Part shown: positions 16,460 through 25,194 of the stretch, one piece after another
Layout of the letters: every line of letters starts with the position of its first letter
How positions within the stretch are numbered: position 1 is the stretch's first letter
DNA from: VRUG01 sp965372745
Lineage (GTDB): Bacteria; Planctomycetota; Phycisphaerae; Sedimentisphaerales; Anaerobacaceae
Direction: 5' to 3'
DNA: 53,720 nt
Assembly (NCBI GenBank): GCA_965372745.1
Contig: CBDVDM010000011.1
Span: 1-53,720, forward strand
Made by a program: the position numbers and the translations under genes
The notes under the pieces: model-generated
Database searches by the model: none
What the model saw: the letters and a program-made list of their open reading frames with translations, nothing else
Told to the model about the DNA's origin: nothing

Positions 16460-16975
16460 ATGAGCAATGAAACAAAAGAAAACCTGGAAGAATTGATTGA
16501 CCAATTCTTCACACAGCAGCAAGCGAAAGGAGTTTTGAAAGATATTGAAACAAGTGAAGCTATCCTGCGTAAAAATGCTGCACCTGCCCCTACGGGTGAA
16601 CTTGTTGCGGAGATAAAGTTTAAACTCGCTGAGAAATTAAAGAAGCGAAAAGAACATTCGTTTGGAAGATTGATTTACAGAGTAGCAGCGGTTGCGGCAG
16701 CCATTATCATTGGAGTATCACTTAGTATAATATTTTTTACAAAAGACGCTGTTGATAAGGAGATTGCTGTTGCAATGATACCGGCGATGACATGGGAGAG
16801 CGAGAATCTAGCAGAGACAGATGCGGAGTTGGTAACATTGACAGCAGAGATAGAAGAGGTTGAAAGTCAGTTAGTGGCATTACAATTAAACGAAAGAAAA
16901 GGTAATGGCTATAATGGCATTTGGGAACTTGAGATGGAATTTATAGAAATAGAGGGCAATTTTTGGAAAGGATAA
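16460..16975 (+). CDS. Membrane-anchored protein, probable anti-sigma factor
   Basis: A 171-residue protein with a charged cytoplasmic N-terminal half (1-70), one membrane helix (about 72-95, IYRVAAVAAAIIIGVSLSIIFF) and a periplasmic acidic/heptad-rich C-terminal part (ETDAELVTLTAEIEEVESQLVALQL). No HxxxCxxC zinc motif is present. The layout and its position three bases after the ECF sigma gene point to an anti-sigma factor. This is inferred from context, since the sequence itself is not a recognised anti-sigma domain. Confidence 0.7.
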   Translation: MSNETKENLEELIDQFFTQQQAKGVLKDIETSEAILRKNAAPAPTGELVAEIKFKLAEKLKKRKEHSFGRLIYRVAAVAAAIIIGVSLSIIFFTKDAVDKEIAVAMIPAMTWESENLAETDAELVTLTAEIEEVESQLVALQLNERKGNGYNGIWELEMEFIEIEGNFWKG

Positions 16976-16978
16976 AAA

Positions 16979-17863
16979 ATGAGAACTAATTATACAACAA
17001 TTTTGACATTGGCATTGGCGGCGGTTTTTTGTGCGGCCTTCCCCACAACGGTTTGCGCCGAAGAGGCTGAGAACGATAACATCCGGACAGAAGAAATTCA
17101 ATGGCCAAGAGGATGTAAGGGAACACCAAACGAAATGACCGACCAGGCTTTGAAACAACTTGCAGAGAAAGATGAAGAGAAAGCGAAAGAACTGGCAAAA
17201 CTTCGAGAGGAAAATCCGGAAAAGTTCAGGGACCAATTCCGAAAAGTGATGCGTGATATGTTTGGAAAAGATTCCGGAGGACGAAAAGGACACGGCTTGA
17301 GGCGACAACGAAACATGGACGACAGGCCAGGATACGGTAAAGGAGCAAATGGAAGAAGAAGCCAGCAGATGGAAAAAAGGTATGAAGAATACCTTAAATG
17401 GTTTGAGAAAGATTATCCTGAAGAGGCAAATAAGCTTTCTGAACTTCGGGGTAAAAATCCAGAGCTTTACCGAAGGCATCTCAGGCTTAGTATGAAGAGA
17501 TATGGCAGGATTGCCAGGGCAGCAGAAGAAAATCCTGCATTAGCAAAAGTTTTAAAAGAAAATTTGAAGCTAAATGAAGAGCGTGACGGTCTTCTTCGGC
17601 AATTGAAAAAGGTAAACGATAAAGAAAAAACGGAATTAGTGAAAGAGTTAAAAGATGTACTCAATAAGAAGTTTGATTTGATAGTCAAACGAAAACAGCT
17701 GGAATATGAACAACTTGCCGGGAAGCTTGAGGAACTTAAAAAAGAGATTAAGGCAAGTGAGGAGAAGGTTGAGAAGTGGAATGACCCTGATTTTAAGAAT
17801 AAGAATGTGGAGACACGTCTTAAAAAGTTGCTGAGTAAACAAGAGCATTTCGAGTGGGAGTGA
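16979..17863 (+). CDS. Secreted periplasmic coiled-coil protein of the sigma/anti-sigma operon
   Basis: A 294-residue protein with a signal peptide (TTILTLALAAVFCAAFPTTVCA, cleavage likely after residue 27). The rest is almost entirely charged helix: repeated ENPEKFRDQFRKVMRD / GKNPELYRRHLRLSMKR-like segments and a long C-terminal coiled coil (about 190-290). It is similar in style to Spy/CpxP-type periplasmic proteins, but the LTxxQ motifs of that family are not seen. The start is supported by AAGGA six bases upstream. It may sense or chaperone envelope stress for the ECF system. A strong terminator follows. Confidence 0.75.
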   Translation: MRTNYTTILTLALAAVFCAAFPTTVCAEEAENDNIRTEEIQWPRGCKGTPNEMTDQALKQLAEKDEEKAKELAKLREENPEKFRDQFRKVMRDMFGKDSGGRKGHGLRRQRNMDDRPGYGKGANGRRSQQMEKRYEEYLKWFEKDYPEEANKLSELRGKNPELYRRHLRLSMKRYGRIARAAEENPALAKVLKENLKLNEERDGLLRQLKKVNDKEKTELVKELKDVLNKKFDLIVKRKQLEYEQLAGKLEELKKEIKASEEKVEKWNDPDFKNKNVETRLKKLLSKQEHFEWE

Positions 17864-17901
17864 GGATTTACTATTTAATATTTACTATTGATTATTTGGG
17901 C

Positions 17902-17933
17902 AAGGCCTTGGGAGCAATCTCAAGGCCTTTTTT
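17902..17933 (+). terminator. Intrinsic terminator after the ECF operon
   Basis: AAGGCCTTG (17902-17910) pairs perfectly with CAAGGCCTT (17921-17929) around a 10-base loop and is followed by a run of Ts to 17933. It ends the rightward sigma/anti-sigma/periplasmic protein operon 39 bases after its last stop, in the gap to the converging rhomboid gene. Confidence 0.9.
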
Positions 17934-17935
17934 AT

Positions 17936-18775
17936 TTAGAATCTGTTATTTTGATGTTGTTGAGTTGCTTTTTTGAGGATTTTCTTTTCCTGCCATGTAA
18001 GGCTTTGAATGCCATTGTCGTGGACTTTTTTTAAGATTCTATCAAGCTCGAATTGCAGTTTTCGTTGTTCGTTGACTTTCTTTTCGTACATGCCTGACCG
18101 AAGTTTAAATTTCAGCCTTTGCCGCCAGCTTTCGGAAAAGACATAGAATGCCCCCGCCGCCATACCAGCAAGGTGTGCTGCTTCACCACCGGCATTAACA
18201 CCTTTAGAAAGGATCGTAATTGAAGCAATTAGAATCAAAATAATTGCAGCGATTCTTATTGGAACAGGAAAAAGAACGAAAAAAACTATAAAGTGTGGGA
18301 AAAGAATTGCACAGGCAGCTAACATACCAAGAATAGCCCCGGAAGCACCGATCATGGGGGCGATGGCCAGGAAATTAATTGAAGCAAGCAGGATGTAAAA
18401 CAGACCCCCTGCTATACCGCAGCCCAGATAAAATTTAACGAATCTATTCGAACCCCAGTGACGTTCAAGTGTCGGCCCAAGGAAGAATAGTCCAATCATG
18501 TTTCCTAAAAGATGCCACATGCTTCCGTGGAGAAACTGATATGTTACAAGTCGCCAGATTTGAATAGAAAATTGCCAGGATTCAGGGTAAACAGAAAAAA
18601 CGACGGTAAAGAGTCTGTCAGCACCTAAAATCTGAATGAAATAAACAGCTATATTTATAATCAGCAGCCATTTTACGGCAGGTGTCATCTGAGGAAATGT
18701 CATCCTCATCTGCGGAGCGTTTCGAAAACGATGTTTAAAATGGTCCTGTGTGTAATCTCTATCATAAAGTCCCAT
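17936..18775 (-). CDS. Rhomboid-family intramembrane serine protease
   Basis: A 279-residue polytopic membrane protein with six or so hydrophobic segments between residues 34 and 210. The catalytic Ser145 lies in GASGAILG and His201 in EAAHLAGM. The WR motif (IWRLVTYQFLHGSMWHLLGNM, 73-93) is typical. The last 60 residues form a soluble charged tail (KKVNEQRKLQFELDRILKKVHDNGIQSLTWQEKKIL) seen in many bacterial rhomboids. It cleaves membrane proteins within the bilayer. It is the last gene of the leftward dapL-to-rhomboid run, 16 bases after lgt. Confidence 0.93.
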   Translation of the reverse strand: MGLYDRDYTQDHFKHRFRNAPQMRMTFPQMTPAVKWLLIINIAVYFIQILGADRLFTVVFSVYPESWQFSIQIWRLVTYQFLHGSMWHLLGNMIGLFFLGPTLERHWGSNRFVKFYLGCGIAGGLFYILLASINFLAIAPMIGASGAILGMLAACAILFPHFIVFFVLFPVPIRIAAIILILIASITILSKGVNAGGEAAHLAGMAAGAFYVFSESWRQRLKFKLRSGMYEKKVNEQRKLQFELDRILKKVHDNGIQSLTWQEKKILKKATQQHQNNRF

Positions 18776-18791
18776 AGCAACTATCCGTGAA

Positions 18792-19763
18792 TTAAGTTTT
18801 CCATTTTATTTTTTCCAAAGTCAGCATCAATCCTGTTCCAAAAATTACTAAAAAGAAGCTGATATTTTGAGAGACGGTAAGACGGCCAAAATCAAACGGG
18901 TTGTCATCGCGGATGAACTCAAGAACAAAACGCGTGATGCCGTAGAGTATGAACATAAGAGCAAAGGTTTGGCCTGGTTTGGAAAAAAGGGGGTTGTTTT
19001 GCTCGGATTTTTGAGCATTTTGAGTTCTTTTCCAGAAGACAAAAAGTAGCCATGCACAAAAAAGAGCATTCATGGATGAATACAGTTGGGCAGGATGAAC
19101 AGACAATGGGCGGTATTGGCCTTTTGTAACCTGCTGTTGCTGTTCGGCAGTTAATTTATCGTATGGTTTTAAATCGAGGCTCCATACCCCACTATCACTT
19201 TTGTAGCCAAAAAAATCTATTGGTAAAAGTTGTTGCGGCTTTGTTCGGTTTCTTTCTGCGTCAGGATAGATTTGGCTTCTATGAGAGAAGGAGCCATACG
19301 GAAACCGGACAGCCCAGGGCAGATTCGAAGGTTTGCCGTAGCAGCATCCGTTAAGAAAGCAGCCTACCCTGCCGAATGCAAGGGCCACTAAAAGACCTAT
19401 GGCCAAAATGTCGAGATATTTTCGGATAGGTAGTTTATGATACCAGAGATAAAGAAAAATAACCGTGATAGCTAAGATGACACCGCCGAGCAGTTCGAGA
19501 CCCCCCTGCCAGATGGCGAAAACGCTAAGAAGATTATGACTGAACCTCTCGAAATAATGAATCACGTAAAATAATCTTGCGCCGACAATACCGGCAATTA
19601 ACGAATAAAGTGCGGCATTAGTGATAAGCTGATGGTCGGGCGTGATGTTTTTGCTCAGGCGCCGAATAATATAAACGGCTGACAGGAAACCAATGACCAT
19701 CATCAGGCCATAACTTTTTATTGTCAGATGCGTAAAAGGTATTTCGAAGAGTTCAGGATACAT
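18792..19763 (-). CDS. lgt: Prolipoprotein diacylglyceryl transferase
   Basis: A 323-residue inner-membrane enzyme that transfers diacylglycerol from phosphatidylglycerol to the lipobox Cys of prolipoproteins. The signature ALAFGRVGCFLNGCCYGKPS (about 127-146) is present, with the N-terminal IKSYGLMMVIGF segment and the C-terminal RFVLEFIRDD. There is an insertion of about 50 residues after the signature (YPDAERNRTKPQQLLPIDFFGYKSD...), common in planctomycete-like Lgt. It lies in the leftward operon between panD and rhomboid. Confidence 0.93.
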   Translation of the reverse strand: MYPELFEIPFTHLTIKSYGLMMVIGFLSAVYIIRRLSKNITPDHQLITNAALYSLIAGIVGARLFYVIHYFERFSHNLLSVFAIWQGGLELLGGVILAITVIFLYLWYHKLPIRKYLDILAIGLLVALAFGRVGCFLNGCCYGKPSNLPWAVRFPYGSFSHRSQIYPDAERNRTKPQQLLPIDFFGYKSDSGVWSLDLKPYDKLTAEQQQQVTKGQYRPLSVHPAQLYSSMNALFCAWLLFVFWKRTQNAQKSEQNNPLFSKPGQTFALMFILYGITRFVLEFIRDDNPFDFGRLTVSQNISFFLVIFGTGLMLTLEKIKWKT

Positions 19764-19810
19764 AGTTTTTAGTGTTTAATTTTGAGTTTTTAGTCCTTAG
19801 TACTAAAAAT

Positions 19811-20170
19811 CTATGAAATTCTTTTTTCGATTTTGTTATCTTCGTTTAAGACGGCTATTCGGGGTTTATACTGTTGTGCTTCATCTTGCGTGAAGTAACC
19901 AAAATTTAAAATTATAATAATGTCCTTTGGATTAACAAGTTTTGCCGCTGCTCCCAGAATAACAATGTCGCCGGAACCGGCCTTTGCGGGAACAACATAG
20001 GTTTCAAACCGATTCCCGTTATTCAAATCAGCAACGAGAACAGATTCGTAGGGTAGAATACCGACCTCTTCAAGCAATTGTGAATCTATAGCTATAGAGC
20101 CTGAATAATCAACCTTTGTGTCTGTGACTCTTGCCCGATGTAATTTTGATTTTAATAACTTTACTAACAT
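19811..20170 (-). CDS. panD: Aspartate 1-decarboxylase precursor
   Basis: A 119-residue pyruvoyl enzyme that makes beta-alanine from aspartate for pantothenate. The self-cleavage site is in VDYSGSIAID, between Gly24 and Ser25, the latter forming the pyruvoyl group. Lys9 and the NRFETYVV segment belong to the active site. panC, which uses beta-alanine, is the gene before it, so the two steps are encoded together. A weak A/T-rich inverted repeat (19787-19809) lies between panD and lgt. Confidence 0.95.
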   Translation of the reverse strand: MLVKLLKSKLHRARVTDTKVDYSGSIAIDSQLLEEVGILPYESVLVADLNNGNRFETYVVPAKAGSGDIVILGAAAKLVNPKDIIIILNFGYFTQDEAQQYKPRIAVLNEDNKIEKRIS

Positions 20171-20219
20171 AAGAATCTAACCTTAATAATCTTAACGGTT
20201 TAGCGATTATTATACCTTA

Positions 20220-21071
20220 TTATCCGCCGGAGTCTACCAAAATATTATCGATAAGTCTGGTTTCGCCGATATTGACGGCAACGGCAGCAAGTGCCCTGCC
20301 CGATATATTATCCAGAGGTTGTAAATTATCGGCATTAACAATACTTACATATTCGATATTAGCGCCAGGCATCCGGCTTAGTATATTACGCATCTGGTCA
20401 ATGATTGTTTGAGTCTCTTTAGTGCCCTGCTTAATAAGAACGCTACATTTTTGTAGAGACTTATAGATAAGTGCGGCATTTTTTCTGTTCTCCGGCGAAA
20501 GGTATTTGTTTCTGCTGCTGACAGCAAGGCCGTCAGATTCGCGGACGGTTGGACAAACGGTAATTTCCAGCGGCATATTCAGGTCTTTTACCATTTGTTT
20601 TATAACAATTGCCTGCTGAACGTCTTTTTGGCCAAAATATGCGATATCCGGCAGGACGATATTAAAGAGTTTTGCGCAAACGGTGGTAACGCCTCGAAAA
20701 TGTCCCGATCGGAACCGGCCACAAAGGGGAGTGGTTAGTTTTTCGACGTTCACCCATGTTATGTTTTGTGTCGGATACATTTCGCTGTCGGCAGGTACGA
20801 AGACAGCATCGACACCGGCTTTTTCACAAATTTGCAAATCGGCGTCAAGTGTTCGGGGGTATTTGTCAAAGTCCTCCGATGGGCCAAACTGTGTTGGGTT
20901 GACAAAGATGCTGACTACAACAAAGCCGCAGTCTTTGACCGCACTTTCGATAAGAGAGATGTGGCCTATATGGAGAGCTCCCATCGTAGGAACGAAGCCT
21001 ATCTTTCTGCCATTTGAGCGGGCGGTTTTTACAAGGGCCCGAACAGATTGTATTGTTTTTACCAGTTTCAT
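20220..21071 (-). CDS. panC: Pantothenate synthetase
   Basis: A 283-residue ATP-dependent ligase joining pantoate and beta-alanine. The HIGH-type motif is HIGH at 34-37 (TMGALHIGHISL). FVNPTQFGPSEDFDKYPR, FGQKDVQQ and the KMSKS-like block SSRNKYLSPENR are present. The ATG shares one base with the TAA stop of the upstream folK-kinase gene (TAATG), indicating translational coupling. Confidence 0.95.
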   Translation of the reverse strand: MKLVKTIQSVRALVKTARSNGRKIGFVPTMGALHIGHISLIESAVKDCGFVVVSIFVNPTQFGPSEDFDKYPRTLDADLQICEKAGVDAVFVPADSEMYPTQNITWVNVEKLTTPLCGRFRSGHFRGVTTVCAKLFNIVLPDIAYFGQKDVQQAIVIKQMVKDLNMPLEITVCPTVRESDGLAVSSRNKYLSPENRKNAALIYKSLQKCSVLIKQGTKETQTIIDQMRNILSRMPGANIEYVSIVNADNLQPLDNISGRALAAVAVNIGETRLIDNILVDSGG

Positions 21072-22159
21072 TATACAGCTATATAGTTTTTAACTTCTTT
21101 CGCGAAATTTTCAACCTCGGATTGCAAAAGGCAATTAAATTTTGAGGCATCAAGGCGGATAAGAGGAGATTTTTTCCAGTCAGAAAACAGCTTTTCATAA
21201 CCTAAATTCAGTGTCTCAAGAAATTGATGTTCGATTTTCTGCTCGTATGGCCGATTGCGTTTGTGGATTTTAGCGAGGCAGCTTTCGATGGTATCGTACA
21301 TATAGATTACAAGCGAAGGTGTAATGCAGTCTTCAATAAGAGGGGTATGAAATCTTTTATAAAGATTCGCCTGCTCAGCTTTCAGCCAACAATCCGCGTA
21401 AACAATGCCCTTTTCAAGAACATAATCACTTATGTATATTTGACGGGATTTGAGGGTTTCCGGGTTTAAGTGCAGGATTCTTTGAGTTAGAAAGAAGATT
21501 TCCGAGTCGAGAGCAAATTCGGAGCAGCCTGCGTAGACCTTTGACATGAAAGGATTTTTTGAATACGGTTCAAGGAGCTTACGACAATTCCAAACCTTCG
21601 ACAGAGCCTCTGTCAGGGTTGTTTTTCCCACACCGATGATACCGGCTATGCTGATAAGCTGAGGGCTGTCCGGAACAAGAAAGAAATTACAGCCATTAAG
21701 CCTTTCGGCTAATTCGTAAACAGGCTTCTTTAAGACAGGATGTATTAACTTCGGGTTTAGCTGACAAAGACCATTTAAAACAAAAGACCGCAGGTGCATC
21801 TGTGAATGCGGGATGATTAAATCCGGAGTGTTTATTGCCCTGTCGCCGTATAAAACAATATCAATATCGATGGTTCTCGGCGACCATTTTTTGTTCCTCG
21901 TTCTGCCAAGTTTGCTTTCGATTTCCGAAGTAGTTTTTAGAAGTTCCTGCGGAGTTAAAGACGTATTTATTCCAGCGACAGTATTCAGGTATTTGGGCTG
22001 GGTAGTGTCACCAAGTGCTGGAGTTTCAATAATGTCACTTATGTTAGTGACATCGATATTGCTATTATCATTCAGCAGTTTTAGAGCGGTTTTTATGTTT
22101 AGGTTTCTATCGCCGAGATTGCTGCCAAGGCTGATGTAAGCTGTTACGGTTTCCGTCAT
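21071..22159 (-). CDS. folK: Fusion of HPPK (FolK) and a deoxynucleoside kinase
   Basis: A 362-residue two-domain protein. Residues 1-160 are 6-hydroxymethyl-7,8-dihydropterin pyrophosphokinase: YISLGSNLGDR at the start and KWSPRTIDIDIVLYG with Asp98 and Asp100, the metal ligands. Residues 165-362 are a deoxynucleoside kinase-type P-loop domain with Walker A GIIGVGKTT (173-181), followed by LLEPYSKNPFM and YISDYVLEKGIVYAD. The first half supplies folate synthesis and the second would phosphorylate deoxynucleosides or be a related kinase. The fusion ties one-carbon and thymidylate metabolism to nucleoside salvage. It sits 21 bases after dapL and overlaps panC by one base. Confidence 0.9.
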   Translation of the reverse strand: MTETVTAYISLGSNLGDRNLNIKTALKLLNDNSNIDVTNISDIIETPALGDTTQPKYLNTVAGINTSLTPQELLKTTSEIESKLGRTRNKKWSPRTIDIDIVLYGDRAINTPDLIIPHSQMHLRSFVLNGLCQLNPKLIHPVLKKPVYELAERLNGCNFFLVPDSPQLISIAGIIGVGKTTLTEALSKVWNCRKLLEPYSKNPFMSKVYAGCSEFALDSEIFFLTQRILHLNPETLKSRQIYISDYVLEKGIVYADCWLKAEQANLYKRFHTPLIEDCITPSLVIYMYDTIESCLAKIHKRNRPYEQKIEHQFLETLNLGYEKLFSDWKKSPLIRLDASKFNCLLQSEVENFAKEVKNYIAV

Positions 22160-22180
22160 TTAGATGGCCTTTGAGAATTT

Positions 22181-23410
22181 TTAAAGATTAGCAAATCTTT
22201 TCATGGCCTCTTTTGTATCTTCAGGTCTGGCAAAGGCAGTTAAGCGGAAATAGCCTTGTCCGGCAGAGCCAAAACCTGCGCCTGGTGTACCGACAACGTT
22301 TGCTTTTGAGAGCAGTAAATCAAAGAATTCCCATGAAGAAACGCCCTTCGGGGTTTTCAGCCAGATATACGGGGCATTAACGCCGCCGTAGACGGTATAG
22401 CCGAGACTGATAAGGGATTTTTGAATTAAAGCGGCATTGGACATGTAAATATCTATTGTCCGGCGGATTTGCTCTTTGCCTTTGACAGTGTAGATGGCAG
22501 CAGCACCGCATTGCGTAACGTATGATACGCCGTTGAATTTTGTGCAATGACGTCTGGCCCAGATTGGATTTACTGCGACGGCTTTTCCATCTTTGCTATA
22601 GGCTTTCAAGGCCTTGGGAACAATCGAATATGCACATCGAATACCTGTAAAGCCTGCGGTTTTTGAAAAACTTCTGAACTCTATCGCAACTTCCTTCGCC
22701 CCGTCAATTTCGTAAATCGAATGCGGGATATCGGGCTGCGATATGAAGGCCTCGTAGGCAGCATCGAAGAGTATTACCGCATTTCTTTCTCGGGCGAAAT
22801 CGACCCAGATTTGCAATTGCTTCTTTGTGGCGGCGGCACCGGTCGGGTTGTTCGGATAGCAGAGATAAATCAAATCAACTTTCTTTTTTGGTAAATCGGG
22901 TACGAAATTATTTTCTTCGGTACAAGGCATGTAGACCAAACCGGCATAACCGCCCTTTTCTAAAGCAGGTCCGGTGCGGCCGGCCATAACGTTGGTGTCG
23001 ACATAAACCGGATAGACCGGGTCTGTGACAGCGATGATATTGTCAAGGCCGAAAATCTCCTGTATGTTGGCGGTGTCGGACTTTGCGCCGTCACTTACAA
23101 AAACTTCGTCCATTTCTATATCGACGCCGCGAGCCTTGAAGTCGTTATCAATGATGGCCTGTCGAAGAAAATCATAACCTACCCCGTTGTCGTCGTAGCC
23201 TCGGAATGTATCTATTTTTGCCATCTCGTCGACAGCATTGTGCATGGCCTCGATACAGGCTGGTGCCAGCGGCTGGGTAACGTCACCGATGCCCATGCTG
23301 ATGATGTCAGCCTTGGGGTTTTGAGCTTTAAATTCGCGAATACGTCTTCCGATTTCCGGGAACAGGTAACCGGCCTGCAGCTTTAAGAAGTTTTCATTGA
23401 TTGTTGCCAT
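22181..23410 (-). CDS. dapL: LL-diaminopimelate aminotransferase
   Basis: A 409-residue PLP enzyme that converts tetrahydrodipicolinate directly to LL-diaminopimelate for lysine and peptidoglycan. DapL features: MGIGDVTQPLAPACIEAM, TFRGYDDNGVGYDFLRQAI, DPVYPVYVDTNVMAG, YPNNPTGAAA and the PLP lysine in RSFSKTAGFTG. The start is ATG 23410 (MATINENFLKLQAGYLFPEI), which has GGGAG just upstream; an in-frame ATG at 23473 would add 21 unlikely residues. It heads the operon with folK-kinase, panC, panD, lgt and rhomboid. Confidence 0.95.
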   Translation of the reverse strand: MATINENFLKLQAGYLFPEIGRRIREFKAQNPKADIISMGIGDVTQPLAPACIEAMHNAVDEMAKIDTFRGYDDNGVGYDFLRQAIIDNDFKARGVDIEMDEVFVSDGAKSDTANIQEIFGLDNIIAVTDPVYPVYVDTNVMAGRTGPALEKGGYAGLVYMPCTEENNFVPDLPKKKVDLIYLCYPNNPTGAAATKKQLQIWVDFARERNAVILFDAAYEAFISQPDIPHSIYEIDGAKEVAIEFRSFSKTAGFTGIRCAYSIVPKALKAYSKDGKAVAVNPIWARRHCTKFNGVSYVTQCGAAAIYTVKGKEQIRRTIDIYMSNAALIQKSLISLGYTVYGGVNAPYIWLKTPKGVSSWEFFDLLLSKANVVGTPGAGFGSAGQGYFRLTAFARPEDTKEAMKRFANL

Positions 23411-23573
23411 GACTCCCTTTCTGATATTTAAGTACAAAACTGGAAAGAGATATTGTATTGGCCATACGAACATCCGTCAAGATTTGAGCGAAAAGCATTT
23501 TATTGGCATATAATTTTTTAATCTGTCATCCCTGACCTTGCCTGTCCTAAAGTTTATTAAAGGAGTGAGGGAT

Positions 23574-24191
23574 TTAGAGAACCACGCAAACGGTATTGCT
23601 TTCCGTGCCTATACCGGCGCTGTTGGAGGCCTTGATGCGGTATTCAAGTTTAACCTGTTTAGGCTGTCTGGTGAGTGTGGTCTGCGAACGGTAGGAACTC
23701 TTGATAATCTGCCAGTCTGTGACCGCCTCAGATTGAATCTGCCTTCGTTCGATGATATAATTTCGCACCCTTCGAGTACCAGCCGGTCTATCCCATTTTA
23801 GTTTTAATACAGCATCATCCTTTGTGATAATCTGCAAATTAGTCGGCTGGCCGGGTAATTGAGCGGGCTGCGATTTAGTTCTCGGCATCCAGCCGATAAG
23901 CTTTAGCTTCTCAGGATTAGCTGCAACATCGACCTGTGATTTTTGCAGGGATTGTTTCATTATCTTTTTAAGCGTCTGTAAGTTATTATTCTTTGCCTTT
24001 GTAGCAATCCGAAGATTCGCCAATGCCTGAATCATAGCTCTTTGGGCGAACATATAGCTTCTGCATCTGCTAAACAGCCTGATGCGGAGGTAACTGGGAA
24101 TACTGGGGAAATCTGCTGCATGCCAGAAATAGCCGCTCAGCATCCTATGAGCAAGCGCCACTATCTGCGGTTCACTATTTGGAAATTCCAT
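23574..24191 (-). CDS. Fibronectin type III domain protein, paralogue B
   Basis: A 205-residue protein. The N-terminal helical part (about 1-110) ends in the shared motif VDVAANPEKLKLIGWMPR. A fibronectin type III domain follows (about 120-205: QPTNLQIITKDDAVLKLKWDRP...VRNYIIERRQ...LEYRIKASNSAGIGTESNTV). There is no signal peptide or membrane helix. It is the second of two tandem paralogues (compare 24268-24888), 76 bases apart. The longer in-frame start at 24266 runs into the neighbour's end region, so ATG 24191 (MEFPNSEPQIVALA) is chosen by analogy with the paralogue. Its function is unknown. Confidence 0.75.
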   Translation of the reverse strand: MEFPNSEPQIVALAHRMLSGYFWHAADFPSIPSYLRIRLFSRCRSYMFAQRAMIQALANLRIATKAKNNNLQTLKKIMKQSLQKSQVDVAANPEKLKLIGWMPRTKSQPAQLPGQPTNLQIITKDDAVLKLKWDRPAGTRRVRNYIIERRQIQSEAVTDWQIIKSSYRSQTTLTRQPKQVKLEYRIKASNSAGIGTESNTVCVVL

Positions 24192-24267
24192 AATTCGTTT
24201 CTCTTTTCCAAAATGTATTTTATAATTGCCTCCCCCGCAGTCTCCCGCAGGGGATTTGAAAACCAAC

Positions 24268-24888
24268 TTAAGGGAGAGTTACAGAAACACTATTACTTGG
24301 CGCGCTTTCGCCTGTCGTATTGGAAGCTCTAATCCTATATTCAAGTCTGACATCCACCGGCTGTTCGATCAGGTTGACCTGGCAGTTGTAAGTAGTATCT
24401 GCAAATATCCATTCTCCGAATATACCACCTTCCGGCTGCTGGCGTCTCTCGATGATGTAATTCCGCACCGGGCCGCCTGTGCTGGCGGATCTTTTCCATT
24501 CAAGGAAAAGTGTACCCTGACCCTCGGCCAGAGAGATAAGGTTGCTTGGCGCTGCGGGCAAAGCCACAGGCTGAGGCTGAACCTTCGGGCCCCATCCGAT
24601 TTCCGTCAATTTTTCAGGATCGGCGGCAACATCGACTTCGGAGAGCTTTAAATCGTTTTTCATAAGCTCTGTCAGCAATTCGAGCTGGTCATCCTTTGTT
24701 ACGGTTGCGATTTGCGCCTGACTTCTGGCGTCTTCCTGCGATTGTCTCTGGCTCTTGTAGCTGCTCAATACAGTTTGCAGGTCCACAACTGTAACCGATG
24801 GGAAATCGGCAACGTGTGCTGTGTAGCCGGCTATCATTGTTTCGGCGAGCGCAACAACTTCTACTTCTCTCTTTGGAAACTGTGCCAT
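24268..24888 (-). CDS. Fibronectin type III domain protein, paralogue A
   Basis: A 206-residue protein with a helical N-terminal region (VEVVALAETMIAGYTAHVADF...), the motif VDVAADPEKLTEIGWGPK, and a C-terminal fibronectin type III domain (PSNLISLAEGQGTLFLEWKR...VRNYIIERRQ...LEYRIRASNTTGESAPSNSV). It has a strong AGGAG nine bases before ATG. No export signal is seen, which is unusual for FN3 proteins in bacteria. It is paired with paralogue B, and the duplication is old judging by the many differences. The long gap upstream (24889-25409) holds a palindrome and a hairpin array. Confidence 0.78.
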   Translation of the reverse strand: MAQFPKREVEVVALAETMIAGYTAHVADFPSVTVVDLQTVLSSYKSQRQSQEDARSQAQIATVTKDDQLELLTELMKNDLKLSEVDVAADPEKLTEIGWGPKVQPQPVALPAAPSNLISLAEGQGTLFLEWKRSASTGGPVRNYIIERRQQPEGGIFGEWIFADTTYNCQVNLIEQPVDVRLEYRIRASNTTGESAPSNSVSVTLP

Positions 24889-25084
24889 CTTGCTTTCTCC
24901 TAAATAAAGGTTAATTTTTTTTCTCTATTGAACTATCGACAGAAAATTTCTGGCGTACTTTTTACTTAATGGACTGCTCTAATCTGCCGATTGGCCGCTT
25001 TTTGCTTTTGCATGTCGGTTAATCGGAAGACTGTAAAGGGGCAGTTAGTGAAAATTCTGAGATTTGGACTTTTAGGCCGTTTGC

Positions 25085-25104
25085 AGTGACAACTATATGT
25101 CACT
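25085..25104. promoter_or_regulatory. Perfect palindrome, left flank of the defence island
   Basis: AGTGACA (25085-25091), six bases, TGTCACT (25098-25104). It is preceded by TTTGC. A third half-site, TGACACT, is at 25127-25133. A closely similar element (TTTGCAGTGTCA...TGTCACT) lies at 29427-29445 on the far side of the island. It could be an operator or an end mark of a mobile segment; neither is shown. Confidence 0.45.
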
Positions 25105-25194
25105 CTACAAAGAAAAAACTATGAAATGACACTAATTTTTCTGGGCCTTTAAAAATTATCGGGCGAAGTTGAGTGGTTCTTTTATCCAATTACC

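Noticed and set aside
19787..19809. Terminator between panD and lgt
   Set aside because: The stem TTTTTAGT/ACTAAAAA is almost all A/T and weak; the genes are likely cotranscribed.
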